A DNA stretch of 64,000 nucleotides from Streptomyces sp. SN-593 (GCF_016756395.1 NZ_AP018365.1:7382001-7446000), one strand, 5' to 3'. Numbered from the stretch's first letter, positions 41,601 to 45,178 are shown. Translations and numbers: made by a program. The notes: a model not told the origin generated them from the sequence alone.

Positions 41601-41763
41601 TGTGCCTCTCGAAGACGTCGATCGCGGGAGGATCACCGAACAGTTGTATGCCCTGATGGCGGACTGGCGAGCGCAGGAATCAGAGGCGGGCGAGGAGGAC
41701 GACCTGGAATCGGCCACGAACGAGGATCTCTACCAGATCGTCGAGCGCGGGTTCGACAAGTAG
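17698..41763 (+). CDS. Modular type I polyketide synthase, 4 modules (about 8021 aa)
   Basis: ATG at 17698 lies 4 bases after the previous stop, with AGGAG at 17681-17685. The start is supported by a typical N-terminal coiled-coil docking segment (MTEHEKLLSYLKKV...) immediately before the first KS. The protein then holds module D (to about 23965), module E (about 24035-30100), module F (about 30168-35300, no ER) and module G (about 35368-41510), and ends with a C-terminal docking domain (about 41530-41760; closing acidic helix NEDLYQIVERGF). It takes the chain from the preceding synthase and adds four units: two unbranched saturated, one methyl-branched with a double bond and one methyl-branched saturated. 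There is no thioesterase or reductase, so release happens on another protein. A translationally coupled operon with the upstream gene is likely. Confidence 0.97.
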   Translation: MTEMTEHEKLLSYLKKVTADSYETKERLRKIEAREKEPVAIVGMGCRFPGGVEDPEGFWRMVAAGTDAMSGFPANRGWETPGLSDPRDEGAAYTPVGGFLDGAGEFDAEFFGISPREALGMDPQQRLLLETCWEALEDAGITPGSLKGTDTGVYAGIIASGYRVGEQDGAGGFGLTGTTASVASGRVAYALGLQGPAVSVDTACSSSLMAIHLAAQALRAGECGMALAGGVTVMASPGTFTEFARQRGLAADGRCKPFAEAADGTGWGEGVGVLVLERLSVARERGHRVLAVISGSAVNQDGASNGLSAPNGPSQQRVIRAALAGAGLQPGDVDVVEAHGTGTALGDPIEAQALLATYGQGRPEGRPLLLGSVKSNIGHTQAAAGVAGVIKMVQAMRYGTLPQTLHVDAPSSHVDWSAGAVELLTAPREWPVGSGPRRAGVSAFGISGTNVHLILEQPAQDVSAGDVPVLDGVESASGSGSGSGGSVAWVVSARSAGALAAQAGRLAEFVGARPEVGVRDVALSLAVTRTTGFAHRVAVVGEDRDQLLAGLGAVAAGRGEVVPGVVSGVVGGVSGVAGAGSGVGSVGSGGGVAGVGGGRVGVVFSGQGSQRVGMGLGLCGVFPVFARAFDEVCECFEGLLPGSLREVIGVGGGELDRTVFAQAGLFAVQVGLFRLWSSWGVVPDCVAGHSLGEVTAAYVAGVWGLEDACAVVAARGRLMEGLGGGGAMVVLDASGVEAEGLVAGRVGVSVAAVNGPRQSVISGVGSVVEELAGVWRAGGGRVRRLRVGHGFHSPLMDPMLGEFRGVLEGVSFGEPGLVLVSGVVGADVRDPGYWVGHVRGTVRHHDVVEAMRARGVGVFAELGPDGALSAMDESGVSLWVPALRGGGDEAESVVRAVAGLYAAGVDVDWAAVATAAGGGGGARRVALPTYPFQRRHYWPKAVSARGDVSSVGQERVGHPLLGAAVWLAEGDGLVLTGRLSLGVMPWLADHTVHGTVLLPGTAFVDLAVHAGDLAGCGMLEELTLQEPLVLPASGGVQLQVHVGDSDDDSGRRTVTVSSREGDGEWVRHAVGVLTPVGSEPVPAPLDAWPPADAEPVPVDGAYENFAERGYGYGPAFQGLRQVWRAGDTVYAEVELPEVVDSDVAGFGLHPALLDAALHGLLAVGSSHSSGGAGLPFAWSGVRLLAGGARHLRVVLAPAQGGVSVTAFDGVGAPVLHARSLALREASAGQLSGSGRQVRQSLFTVDWVPLTAQASAAPVPWVRHGESLGTASVVVAAVPTAEPGVSAPRAAQVAAATVLGWVQQWLADPATDDARLVVWTRGAASGQDLAAAAVVGLVRSAQSEHPGRLVLVDVDPSAGLDPTHDGDVDTALAVVLEADEPEVRISSAADGGGVVALGRRLTRASELALPGGAGWRVEVARPGDLGSAVVIDAPEAGVALSAGQVRVGLRAVGVNFRDVVTGLGMVADNRGLGGEGAGIILEIGPGVDGLAVGQSVMGLVPGWGPVGVVDSRLVAAVPRGWSFQQAAAVSVGFLTAFYGLRDLAQVRPGQRVLIHAGTGGVGTAAVQLARAWGLEVFATASPAKQSALRAMGVEESHIASTRDLAFCERFLAVTGGEGMDVVVNALAGEFTDASLRLLPRGGRFVEMGKTDIRDPEQVAQTYPGVVYQAFDLMDAGEPRVAEMLAELGAMFEAGELVPPPVTCFELSQAVAALRHLQAARHVGKVVLNLPAQWDPEGTVLVTGGTGTLGGELARHLVDVRGMRHLLLLSRRGPAAPGVARLVAELAGSGAEVRVQAGDAADRDALASVLAKVAVDRPLAAVVHAAGVIDDATVESLTPERMAPVLAAKADAAWNLHELTEGAGLAGFVLYSSAAAVMGSPGQGSYAAANAFLDALATHRRTRHLTGQSLAWGLWGQTSEMTGHLHGTGLSRLRRGGVQPLTTEQGLALFEAATALGAPLAVPARLELTGLSRGGRPVPALLRGLAVGAAARPTAAVAADAGGLAARLAALGPVEREQEVLEIVRAAAAVVLGHARPEDIDPQRAFRDMGIDSLTGLELRNRLANETGLTLPATLVFDQPTPLEVARFLVGEVCEADGVVGGTALPVVRVGTDEPVAIVGMGCRFPGGVEDPEGFWQMVAAGTDAMSGFPANRGWETPGLSDSGDEGAAYTPVGGFLDGAGEFDAEFFGISPREALGMDPQQRLLLETCWEALEDAGITPGSLKGTDTGVYAGIIALGYRVGEQDGAGGFGMTGTTASVASGRVAYALGLQGPAVSIDTACSSSLTAIHLAAQALRAGECGMALAGGVTVMPTPGTFTEFARQRGLAADGRCKPFAEAADGTGWGEGVGVLVLERLSVARERGHRVLAVISGSAVNQDGASNGLSAPNGPSQQRVIRAALASAGLQPADVDVVEAHGTGTALGDPIEAQALLATYGQGRPEGRPLLLGSVKSNIGHTQAAAGVAGVIKMVQAMRHGMLPESLHVDAPSSHVDWSAGAVELLTAPREWPAGSGPRRAGVSAFGISGTNVHLILEQPAQDAAVQVEPEQESALGSGSGSGSGGSVAWVVSARSAGALAAQAGRLAEFVGARPEVGVRDVALSLAVTRTTGFAHRLAVVGGGREELLAGLGAVAAGREGPGVVSGVAGGGRVGVVFSGQGSQRVGMGLGLCGVFPVFARAFDEVCECFEGLLPGSLREVIGVGGGELDRTVFAQAGLFAVQVGLFRLWSSWGVVPDCVAGHSLGEVTAAYVAGVWGLEDACAVVAARGRLMEGLGGGGAMVVLDASGVEAEGLVAGRVGVSVAAVNGPRQSVISGVGSVVEELAGVWRAGGGRVRRLRVGHGFHSPLMDPMLGEFRGVLEGVSFGEPGLVLVSGVVGADVRDPGYWVGHVRGTVRHHDVVEAMRARGVGVFAELGPDGALSAMDESGVSLWVPALRGGGDEAESVVRAVAGLYAAGVDVDWAAVATAAGGSARTVALPTYPFQRRHYWPKAAAGRGDVSSVGQERVGHPLLGAAVWLAEGDGLVLTGRLSLGAMPWLADHTVHGTVLLPGTAFVDLAVHAGDLAGCGVLEELTLREPLVLPGSGGVQLQVHVGDSEGDSGRRTVTVSSRDGGGDGEWVRHAVGVLVPVGSEPVPAPLDAWPPADAEPVPVDGAYENFAERGYGYGPAFQGLRQVWRSGDTVYAEVELPEVVDSDVAGFGLHPALLDAALHGLLAASEGGPGTGLPFAWSGVRLLASGARHLRVVLARESGGVSVTAFDGVGAPVLRARSLALREVPAGQFSGSGRQVRQSLFTVDWVPLPASQAVGTAVQWVRHGGAELAPVVVATVPAAESGVSAPRAAQSAAATVLGWVQQWLADPATDGSRLVVWTQGAAAGQDLAAAAVTGLLRSAQSEHPGRLLLVDVDPSAGLDSDRDGDVDTVLALALDADEPEVRISPASDGGGVAAFGRRLARASELALPGGAGWRVEVARPGDLGSAAVVDAPEAGVALSAGQVRVGLRAVGVNFRDVVAGLGMVADNRGLGGEGAGIVLEIGPGVTGLTVGQSVMGLVPGWGPVGVVDSRLVAAVPRGWSFQQAAAVPVGFLTAFYGLRDLAQVRPGQRVLIHAGTGGVGTAAVQLAQAWGLEVFATASPAKQSALRAMGVDESHIASTRDLAFCERFLAVTGGEGMDVVVNALAGEFTDASLRLLPRGGRFVEMGKTDIRDPEQVAEAHPGVVYRAFDTMDSGAPRVAEMFAELGAMFDAGELTPPPVTCFELSQAVAALRHLQAARHIGKVVVNVPAEWDPEGTVLVTGGTGTLGGELARHLVKVRDMRHLLLLSRRGPAAPGVARMAAELAELGAEVRVQAGDAADRDALASILHRDTALRPLTAVVHAAGVIDDATVESLTPERMTKVLAAKADAAWNLHELTEGAGLAGFVLYSSAAAVMGSPGQGSYAAANAFLDALATHRRTRHLAGQSLAWGLWAQTSEITGQLAGADLSRLRRGGIQPLSTEQGLALFEAATALGAPLAVPARLDLSALSRPGRPLLPLLRSLAVGASARPTAAVAADAGGLAARLVALGPVEREQEVLQIVRAAAAVVLGHARPEDIDPQRAFRDMGIDSLTGLELRNRLANEIGLTLPATLVFDYPVPLELARHLVTEVCGTAEAAGTLTVPTVRFGTDEPVAIVGMGCRFPGGVENPEGFWQMVAAGSDAMSGFPANRGWDVDGLTVPDPADEGAAFAPVGGFLDGAGEFDAEFFGISPREALGMDPQQRLLLETCWEALEDAGITPASLRGSDTGVYAGIIASGYRAGEQDGAGGFGLTGTTASVASGRVAYSLGLQGPAVSIDTACSSSLTAIHLAAQALRAGECGMALAGGVTVMASPGTFTEFARQRGLAADGRCKPFAEAADGTGWGEGVGVLVLERLSDARERGHRVLAVVSGSAVNQDGASNGLSAPNGPSQQRVIRAALASAGLQPADVDVVEAHGTGTALGDPIEAQALLATYGQDRPEGRPLLLGSVKSNIGHTQAAAGVAGVIKMVQAMRHGTLPQTLHVDAPSSHVDWSAGAVELLSTAREWPVGSGPRRAGVSAFGISGTNVHLILEQPAQDAAAVEIPVLEGSGSGGSVVWVVSARSGGALAAQAGRLAEFVGARPGVSVRDVALSLAVSRTTTFSHRVVVVGEERDQLLAGLGAVAAGREAPGVVTGVVSGVAGSVSRPVFVFAGQGAQWVGMGLELWDGEPVFAAAMERCAAALEPFVEWRLRDVLADAGLLGRVDVVQPASWAVAVSLAELWRAYGVEPAAVVGHSQGEIAAACVAGGLSLEDGARVVALRSRALAGLAGTGGMVSVPAGLDEVGEWISVWGDDLSVAAVNGPRQVVVAGAARACTEFAEAYADRGARRIAVDYASHTAHVEAVEERLAEDLAAVVPESSPVPFFSTLEARLLDTAELDGGYWFRNLRRTVRFGEVVATLAAEGHRVFVEVSPHPVLGLAVAQAGEDLVAAGTLQRGDGGRNRWLTALAGAYAAGVEVDWAAVSTAAGAGKVTLPTYPFQRRHYWPKAVSARGDASSIGLQRSGHPLLGAAVWLAEGDGLVLTGRLSLGAMPWLADHAVHGTVLLPGTAFVDLAVHAGDLAGCGMLEELTLQEPLVLPSLGGVQLQVHVGDSEGDSGRRTVTVSSRDGDGEWVRHAVGVLAATDGEPVPSPLAVWPPAGAEPVPVDDAYEKLAGRGYGYGPAFQGLRQVWRAGDTVYAEVELPQAAEADATGFGLHPALLDAALHGLLAASDGSGGTGLPFAWSGVRLLAGGARHLRVALAQVQGGVSVTAFDAVGQPVLQARSLALREVPAGQLSGSGRQVRQSLFTVDWVPLTAQASVAAGVHWVRHGQPVGSAPVAVAAVPAAPFGMSAPQAAQVAAATVLDWVQQWLADPETDTARLVVWTQGAASGQDLAAAAVTGLVRSAQSEHPGRLVLVDVDPSAGLYPSYDADVETVLAAVLDADEPEVRVRPAADGGGVVAFGRRLVRAGTEEPGAAPAEWDAQGTVLITGGTGALGGELARHLVDARGMRHLVLMSRRGPAAPGVARLTAELAASGACVRVQAGDAADHDALAPVLERIAAARPLTAVVHAAGVIDDATVESLTPERMAPVLAAKADAAWNLHELTEGAGLAGFVLYSSAAAVMGSPGQGSYSAANAFLDALATYRRDRHLAGQSLAWGLWAQTSEMTGHLDGTGLSRLRRAGIQPLTAERGLALFDAAAALRAPLAIPALLDLTTLSRPGRPLPPMLRGLVAGGPARPTAAGAATAAPDAGGLAARLAALSGAEREQEVLEIVRVAAAAVLGHAGPGDIDPRRAFRELGLDSLTALELRNRLVAETGLSLPATLVFDYPVPLELARHLVAEACGTAEPLGESAGPAVRVGTDEPVAIVGIGCRFPGGAEGPEGFWQLVAGGSDAMAGFPSNRGWDLAGLPDLESGDDEGARYAPVGGFLDSAGEFDAEFFGISPREALGMDPQQRLLLETCWEALEDAGITPGSLHGSDTGVYAGIITSGYRVGGQYGAGGYGMTGTTASVASGRVAYALGLQGPAVSIDTACSSSLTAIHLAAQALRSGECGIALAGGVTVMATPGAYLEFARQRGLAADGRCKPFSDAADGTGWGEGVGVVVLERLSVARERGHRVLAVVAGSAINQDGASNGLSAPNGPSQQRVIRAALASAGLQPADVDVVEAHGTGTALGDPIEAQALLATYGQGRPEGRPLLLGSVKSNIGHTQAAAGVAGVIKMVQAMRHGMLPESLHVDAPSSHVDWSAGAVELLMAPREWPVGSGPRRAGVSAFGISGTNVHLILEEPTVNGPAPDGSDDGGRLVDASAPDTAVLEGPESGGSVAWVVSARSGGALAAQAGRLAEFVGARPEISARDVALSLAVSRTTTFSHRGVVVGEDRDQLLAGLGAVAEGREAPGAVSGVVGSVSVSGPVFVFAGQGAQWVGMGLELWDGEPVFAAAMERCAAALEPFVEWRLRDVLGDAGLLGRVDVVQPASWAVAVSLAELWRACGVEPAVVVGHSQGEIAAACVAGGLSLEDGARVVALRSRALAGLAGTGGMVSVPAGLGEVGEWISAWGEDLSVAAVNGPRQVVVAGAASACTEFAEAYADRGARRIAVDYASHTAHVEAVEERLAGDLAGVSAVSGSVPFFSTLEARLVDTAELDGGYWFRNLRRTVRFGEVVAMLAAEGHRVFVEVSPHPVLGLAIAQAGEDLVAAGTLQRGDGGRSRWLTALAGAYTAGVEVDWAAVTADGGRAVKVGLPTYPFQRERYWPKAVAGRGDASSAGQERVGHPLLAAAVWLAEGDGLVLTGRLSLGAMPWLADHTVHGTVLLPGTAFVDLAIHAGDLAGCRTLEELTLQEPLVLPGQGGVQLQVHVGDSEGDSGRRTVTVSSRGGEGEWVRHAVGVLVPGGGEPVPVPLAAWPPVGAEPVPVDGAYERFAERGYGYGPAFQGLRQVWQAGDTVYAEAELPEAIGSDVAGFGLHPALLDAALHGLLAVGTSSSTSNGIGNGSGGTGLPFAWSGVRLLAGGARHLRVVLARESGGVSVTAFDAVGQPVLRAQSLAMRETSAGQLAGSGRQVRQSLFTMDWVPLTAQASATPVPWVRHGESVGSAPVVVAVVPAAEPGVSAPQAAQVAAATVLGWVQQWLADPETDDARLVVWTQGAAAGQDLAGAAVVGLVRSAQSEHPGRLLLVDVDPSAGLDPDRDADVDTVLAVALDADEPEIRIRPATDGGNVAAFGRRLVRAGASGELVLPGGAGWRVEVTRPGDLGSTAVIDAPEADAMLSEGQVRVGLRAAGVNFRDVVAGLGMVSDGRILGGEGAGIVLETGPGVTGLTVGQSVMGLVPGWGPAGIVDSRLVAAVPQGWSFQQAAAVPVGFLTAFYGLRDLARVRPGQRVLIHAGTGGVGTAAVQLAQAWGLEVFATASPAKQSALRAMGVSDTHIASTRDLAFCDQFLAVTGGEGMDVVVNALAGEFTDASLRLLPRGGRFVEMGKTDIRDPEQVAEAHPGVVYQAFDLMDAGVPRVAEMLAELGAMFDGGELTPPPVTCFELSQAVAALRHLQAARHIGKVVVNVPAEWDPEGTVLVTGGTGTLGGELARHLAGSRGMRHLLLMSRRGPAAPGAARLVAELAGSGAEVRVQAGDAADRDALASILHRDTALRPLTAVVHAAGVIDDATVESLTPERMAPVLAAKADAAWNLHELTEGAGLAGFVLYSSAAAVMGSPGQGSYAAANAFLDALAAHRRDRHLAGQSLAWGLWAQASEMTGHLDGTGLSRLRRGGVQPLSTEQGMALFEAATALGAPLAVPARLDLTGLSRGGRPVPGLLRELAAAGGVTERPTAAVAADAGGLAARLAALPPADREQEVLQIVRAAAAVVLGHARPGDIDPQRAFRELGLDSLTALELRNRLSAETGLSLPATLVFDHPVPLDLARHLHEQLVPREAGAIETALADLDGLRAVLSAVPLEDVDRGRITEQLYALMADWRAQESEAGEEDDLESATNEDLYQIVERGFDK
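17810..23970 (+). other. PKS module D: KS-AT(malonyl)-DH-ER-KR-ACP
   Basis: KS about 17810-19060 has DTACSSSLMAIHL (Met where the sister modules have Thr). A long Gly/Val/Ser linker (about 19380-19490) precedes AT about 19490-20440, which has GHSLGE and HGFH and so predicts malonyl-CoA. DH about 20565-21390; ER about 21935-22880 (NFRD, then GLGMVADNR); KR about 22905-23460, B-type; ACP about 23730-23965. Predicted extension: saturated unbranched C2 unit. Confidence 0.9.
24035..30110 (+). other. PKS module E: KS-AT(malonyl)-DH-ER-KR-ACP
   Basis: KS about 24035-25290; AT about 25635-26580 (GHSLGE, HGFH, malonyl-CoA) preceded by the shortest KS-AT linker of the three malonyl modules; DH about 26700-27510; ER about 28070-29015; KR about 29040-29590; ACP about 29865-30100. 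Predicted extension: saturated unbranched C2 unit. The AT DNA is almost a copy of those in modules C and D. Confidence 0.9.
30168..35310 (+). other. PKS module F: KS-AT(methylmalonyl)-DH-KR-ACP (no ER)
   Basis: KS about 30168-31425; AT about 31770-32640 with GHSQGE and YASH; DH about 32845-33650; KR about 34225-34780; ACP about 35060-35300 (GLDSL). Where the sister modules have about 1 kb of ER, this one runs directly from FGRRLVRAG to PAEWDAQGTVLITGG at about 34150-34240. With an intact DH and a B-type KR, the predicted result is a methyl-bearing E double bond, the only unsaturation in the visible chain. Confidence 0.9.
35368..41520 (+). other. PKS module G: KS-AT(methylmalonyl)-DH-ER-KR-ACP
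   Basis: KS about 35368-36625; linker with the same extra acidic segment as module C; AT about 37010-37900 with GHSQGE and YASH (methylmalonyl-CoA); DH about 38090-38930, with a longer Ser/Gly/Asn insertion (about 38705-38755) near its end; ER about 39490-40440 with NFRD; KR about 40465-41010, B-type; ACP about 41270-41510 (GLDSL). Predicted extension: fully reduced methyl-branched unit. Confidence 0.9.
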
Positions 41764-42839
41764 CCGAATGGTCTGCCGCGAAACAAGGAGGAGGAGTAAC
41801 TGAGCGCGCGCCGCCGCCGGCTCGGCCGCTGGGCTGTCGCCGACCACCGTCACCCGAGGCGGCGAACGAGGACGGCCGTGGTGCCGTGCCGGGCGGCGCC
41901 GTCCGGGAAGAGCGGAGGAACCGTGGCGGAGCCGGGACCGCGGCTGGTGAAACGTAACAACCAGCCGTCCGGCGTCGATGTCGGCGAGCGGCCGATGGCA
42001 TGGAGACAAGGCTCGGCGGAACTCGTCGGCCGAGCCGGTCTTTGCGGCGCACCGGCGTAAAAGGCATACGGCGGCGCCGTCAAGAGACTGAATATGTGCA
42101 GCGCACAGAGCAATTGATGCTCTTACGCGCCGTGCGGACCCTGATCGGTGCGTCGTCCGGCCCCGCGGACAGGACCCGCATCGGCTGGATTTCGCCTCGG
42201 ATCACCCAAAGCCGCGCGCGGAAAATCGTTTCAAATATCCTCTTGACGGTGCTCAGTCAGCGCCGTAGCGTCCCAGCCCGTCAGGTCTCGTCGGACCGCA
42301 ACTTCTTCGCACCGTTCCGAAAGTGAGGGCAGCATGCCGTCAGGTACCGCTTGCACCACGATCGTGGCCCCGCCGCCTCGGGCCGCCGGTATGGAGACCG
42401 CTCGGCGGCATGCGCGACAAGGTGCCCGGTCCAGTCCCACCGGTGGCTGACCGAACAGTCGGACACCCTGGTCGTCGGCCCGGAGACGGTCGAGGGCCGA
42501 CCCCGTGCCCGTGCCGAGTGGATCGCGGCCCGGGCCTGCGGCAGTCGGCGGGTCGGCGCCCAGCCAGCCGGAGACATCGACCAGGGCGCTGAAGACCGTC
42601 CACCCCGCCGAGGCGTTCGGCATGGACGGCGAGATGCACGGCGGTGGCACGGCGACCCGGCTGTGCTCAGTGCCGTGCTCGGCGCCGTGCTCGGCGCCGT
42701 GGACAACAGCCGCTGGTACGAACGCGGACTGCTGCACCCTCTCCACGACTTCGATGAAGTCCCCCCCCGCATCCGGACCGGGCCACACCGCCATCCGCAT
42801 CGGCCGTCACAGGCGTGCGCTTCCCGCAGGAGAGTTCCG
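41764..42839. other. Gap between PKS and transporter genes, no convincing gene
   Basis: About 1.08 kb without a supportable gene. A strong purine run (GGAGGAGGAG, about 41788-41797) sits 25-35 bases after the PKS stop but is followed by TAACTGAGC, with no ATG or GTG in range, so it may be the ribosome-binding site of a lost gene. The rest contains open frames in several registers with poor coding character, a triplicated 12-bp unit (GTGCTCGGCGCC-like, about 42661-42700) and a possible promoter at 42243-42271. It probably marks the edge of the polyketide cluster or decayed genes. Confidence 0.5.
42243..42271 (+). promoter_or_regulatory. Candidate sigma-70-type promoter upstream of the sugar importer
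   Basis: TTGACG (42243-42248) and TAGCGT (42266-42271) are separated by exactly 17 bases, close to the actinomycete housekeeping consensus. Just upstream, GAAAATCGTTTC (42221-42232) has GAAA/TTTC arms like some LacI-family operators. The nearest gene start is about 570 bases away, so assignment to the transporter operon is uncertain. Confidence 0.3.
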
Positions 42840-44147
42840 ATGAGACTGCGTCACACAGCCGCCCCGCGCCCTGCCCATCCGCTGCGGACCCTCGCCGTGG
42901 CCACGACTTTGGCCTGCGCTCTGCCCCTGACCGCCTGCGGTTCGGGCTCAGGCTCCTCCGACGGCAAGGTCAAGCTGAGCTTCTCGTGGTGGGGGGACGC
43001 CTCCCGGGCCAAGGCGACGGAGGCAGCCGTCGCCGCCTTCGAGAAGGTCCACCCGAACATCGAGGTCGGCACCCAGTACGCCACGTTCGCCGCCTACAAC
43101 CAGAAGCTGGCCACCCAGATCGCCGGCGGTGGTGCCTCCGACGTGATCCAGATCGACTGGGGCAACCAGAGCCAGTACGCCCAGAGCCACACCCTGCTCG
43201 ACCTGTCGTCCGGGCCCGGCAAGGTCGACGTCTCCGGCCTCGACCCGAAGTTCGCCGCCAGCGGCAAGGAGGGCTCCGACCAGGTCGCCGTCCCGTTCGG
43301 CCAGACCGCCCAGAGCATCGTGGTGGACGAGACCAGGCTGGACGCGCTCGGCGTGCCGGTCCCGAAGGCCGGCTGGACCTGGGAGGACTTGCAGACGTTC
43401 GCGCAGCAGGTGCACGCCAGGTCCGGGGGGAAGACCGCCGGCATCACCGATCCCGGCTCCACCTGGCCCGCCTTCCAGTCCTGGCTGCTTCAGCGCGGCA
43501 AGCCGCTGTACACCGCAGACGGCGCTTTCGGGTTCACGAAGGATGACCTCGCCGGCTTCTGGACCTTCTGTACCCAACTGCGCAAGTCCGGGGCGGCGAC
43601 CGCGGCCAACCTCACCGAGACGGTCGTCTCCGGCCCGGCCGAGGACCCGCTGGCCAAGGGCGCCGCGGCCGCCGAGTGGGATTACGACAGCATCTACACC
43701 AGCCATGTCGCGGCCAACAAGGACAAGTTGGTGCTCGTTCCGCTGCCCACCGTGAACGGCAGGACAGGCATGTACGCGAAACCGTCGATGCTGCTGTCGG
43801 TCTACGCCCGCTCCAAGCACCCCAAGGAGGCGGCGGAACTCGTGAGTTTCCTGGTGACCGACTCCCGTGCGGCCACCGCCCTCGGCAGCAGTCGCGGCCT
43901 GTTCCCCGACCTGGTGGTGCGCCAGCAGCAGGGGGCGAGCGCGACGGGGGCCGACAAGGTGGTGGCGGACTACGAGGCGGCCGCCGACTCGCTGCTCAGC
44001 GCCACCCCCTCGGCTCCTCCGAAGGGAGACGCCCAGCTGATCACCCTGATGCAACGGGTCTACGACGAGGTCAGCTTCGGTCGGCAGAGCCCGCAGGACG
44101 CATCGGCCTCCTTCATGCAGCAGGCCGGACAGATCCTCGAGCAGTGA
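42840..44147 (+). CDS. ABC transporter sugar-binding lipoprotein
   Basis: This 435-aa protein is the extracellular solute-binding component of a carbohydrate ABC importer (family 1, as in MalE/UgpB/YesO). ATG at 42840 is chosen because CAGGAGAG lies at 42827-42834 and a lipoprotein signal follows at once: a hydrophobic stretch ending in the lipobox LTAC with Cys33. The mature part starts VKLSFSWWGD and contains AAVAAFEKVHPNI, the typical first lobe of sugar-binding proteins. The frame is open further upstream, but that part has no coding character. Two permease genes follow, so this is the first gene of the operon. The substrate is inferred, not seen: the neighbouring rhamnogalacturonan lyase suggests pectin-derived oligosaccharides. 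No ATPase gene is present; such importers in Streptomyces usually share MsiK. Confidence 0.92.
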   Translation: MRLRHTAAPRPAHPLRTLAVATTLACALPLTACGSGSGSSDGKVKLSFSWWGDASRAKATEAAVAAFEKVHPNIEVGTQYATFAAYNQKLATQIAGGGASDVIQIDWGNQSQYAQSHTLLDLSSGPGKVDVSGLDPKFAASGKEGSDQVAVPFGQTAQSIVVDETRLDALGVPVPKAGWTWEDLQTFAQQVHARSGGKTAGITDPGSTWPAFQSWLLQRGKPLYTADGAFGFTKDDLAGFWTFCTQLRKSGAATAANLTETVVSGPAEDPLAKGAAAAEWDYDSIYTSHVAANKDKLVLVPLPTVNGRTGMYAKPSMLLSVYARSKHPKEAAELVSFLVTDSRAATALGSSRGLFPDLVVRQQQGASATGADKVVADYEAAADSLLSATPSAPPKGDAQLITLMQRVYDEVSFGRQSPQDASASFMQQAGQILEQ

Positions 44148-44212
44148 ACGCCTGACGGCTCCCGCCCCCGCGCGCACCCCGGCGAAGGACGAAGCACGAA
44201 GGAGGCAGTCCG

Positions 44213-45178
44213 GTGAGCTCGACGGCCAGGTTCGACGGACCGGGGGCGATGACCCCGGCGAGCAGACGACGCAGACCCGCTCGTCCCGGCGGGGTCGCCG
44301 ACCGCACCGCCGGATACGTCTTCCTGCTGCCCTGGTTCGCCGGGTTGGCGATCTTCACGGTCGGCCCGCTCGTCTACTCCCTGTACCTGTCGTTCACCCG
44401 GTACGACCTGCTGGACGCGCCGAAGTGGATCGGGCTGGCCAACTACCGGCGGATGTTCACCTCCGACCCCCGCTACTTCCACGCGGTGCGCGTCACGCTG
44501 GAGTACGTGGTGGTGGTGACTCCGGTCAAGCTCGGGCTGGGCCTGGCGGTGGCACTGCTGCTCAACCGCAGACGACGCGGCGTCGGCCTCTACCGCTCGC
44601 TCTTCTACCTGCCCTCGCTGCTCGGCACGAGCGTGGCGGTGGCCCTGGTGTGGCGCTCGTTGTTCGCCCAGGGCGGCGCGGCCTCCGACGGCCTGTCTTC
44701 GCTCGGCCTCCCCGGGACCGACTTCGTCAACGATCCCTCGTGGTCGCTGCCGACCATCATCCTGCTGTCCTGCTGGCAGTTCGGCGCACCCATGGTGATC
44801 TTCCTGGCCGGGCTGAAACAGATCCCCTCCGAGCTGTACGACGCCGCCGCCGTCGACGGGGCGGGCTTCCGGCAACGGTTCCTGCACGTGACCCTGCCGC
44901 TGCTGTCACCGGTGATCTTCTTCAACGTGCTGCTGGAGACGATCAACTCCTTCCAGGCCTTCACCCCGGCGTTCATCATCAGCGGCGGCACCGGCGGACC
45001 GGCGGACTCCACGCTCTTCTACACGCTCTACCTGTACCAGTCCGGCTTCAACGACTTCCGGTTCGGCTACGCGTCGGCCATGGCCTGGGTGCTGATCGCG
45101 GCGGTGGCGGTCATCACCGCGCTGATGTTCCGCCTCTCCCGGCTCTGGGTCTTCTACGGGGACGGAGGAAACCGATGA
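44213..45178 (+). CDS. Sugar ABC transporter permease (MalF/UgpA type)
   Basis: GTG start at 44213, with AAGGAGG at about 44199-44205. The 321-aa protein has about six membrane segments, starting with TAGYVFLLPWFAGLAIFTVGPL after a basic cytoplasmic N-terminus. The EAA loop for docking to the ATPase is visible as ELYDAAAVDGAGFRQRFLHV, followed by TLPLLSPV. It forms half of the membrane channel of the sugar importer. Its stop overlaps the start of the next permease (ATGA), implying translational coupling. Confidence 0.93.
   Translation: MSSTARFDGPGAMTPASRRRRPARPGGVADRTAGYVFLLPWFAGLAIFTVGPLVYSLYLSFTRYDLLDAPKWIGLANYRRMFTSDPRYFHAVRVTLEYVVVVTPVKLGLGLAVALLLNRRRRGVGLYRSLFYLPSLLGTSVAVALVWRSLFAQGGAASDGLSSLGLPGTDFVNDPSWSLPTIILLSCWQFGAPMVIFLAGLKQIPSELYDAAAVDGAGFRQRFLHVTLPLLSPVIFFNVLLETINSFQAFTPAFIISGGTGGPADSTLFYTLYLYQSGFNDFRFGYASAMAWVLIAAVAVITALMFRLSRLWVFYGDGGNR

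Noticed and set aside
41850..42113. Minus-strand frame with DGWLLRFTSRG, faintly like the start of GNAT acetyltransferases
   Set aside because: The similarity covers only about ten residues, nothing recognisable follows, and there is no upstream promoter or ribosome-binding site.
42231..42800. Minus-strand frame of 189 codons between the PKS and the importer
   Set aside because: It contains a low-complexity HGAEHGAEH run and no recognisable domain, and it overlaps the likely importer promoter and equally open frames on the other strand.
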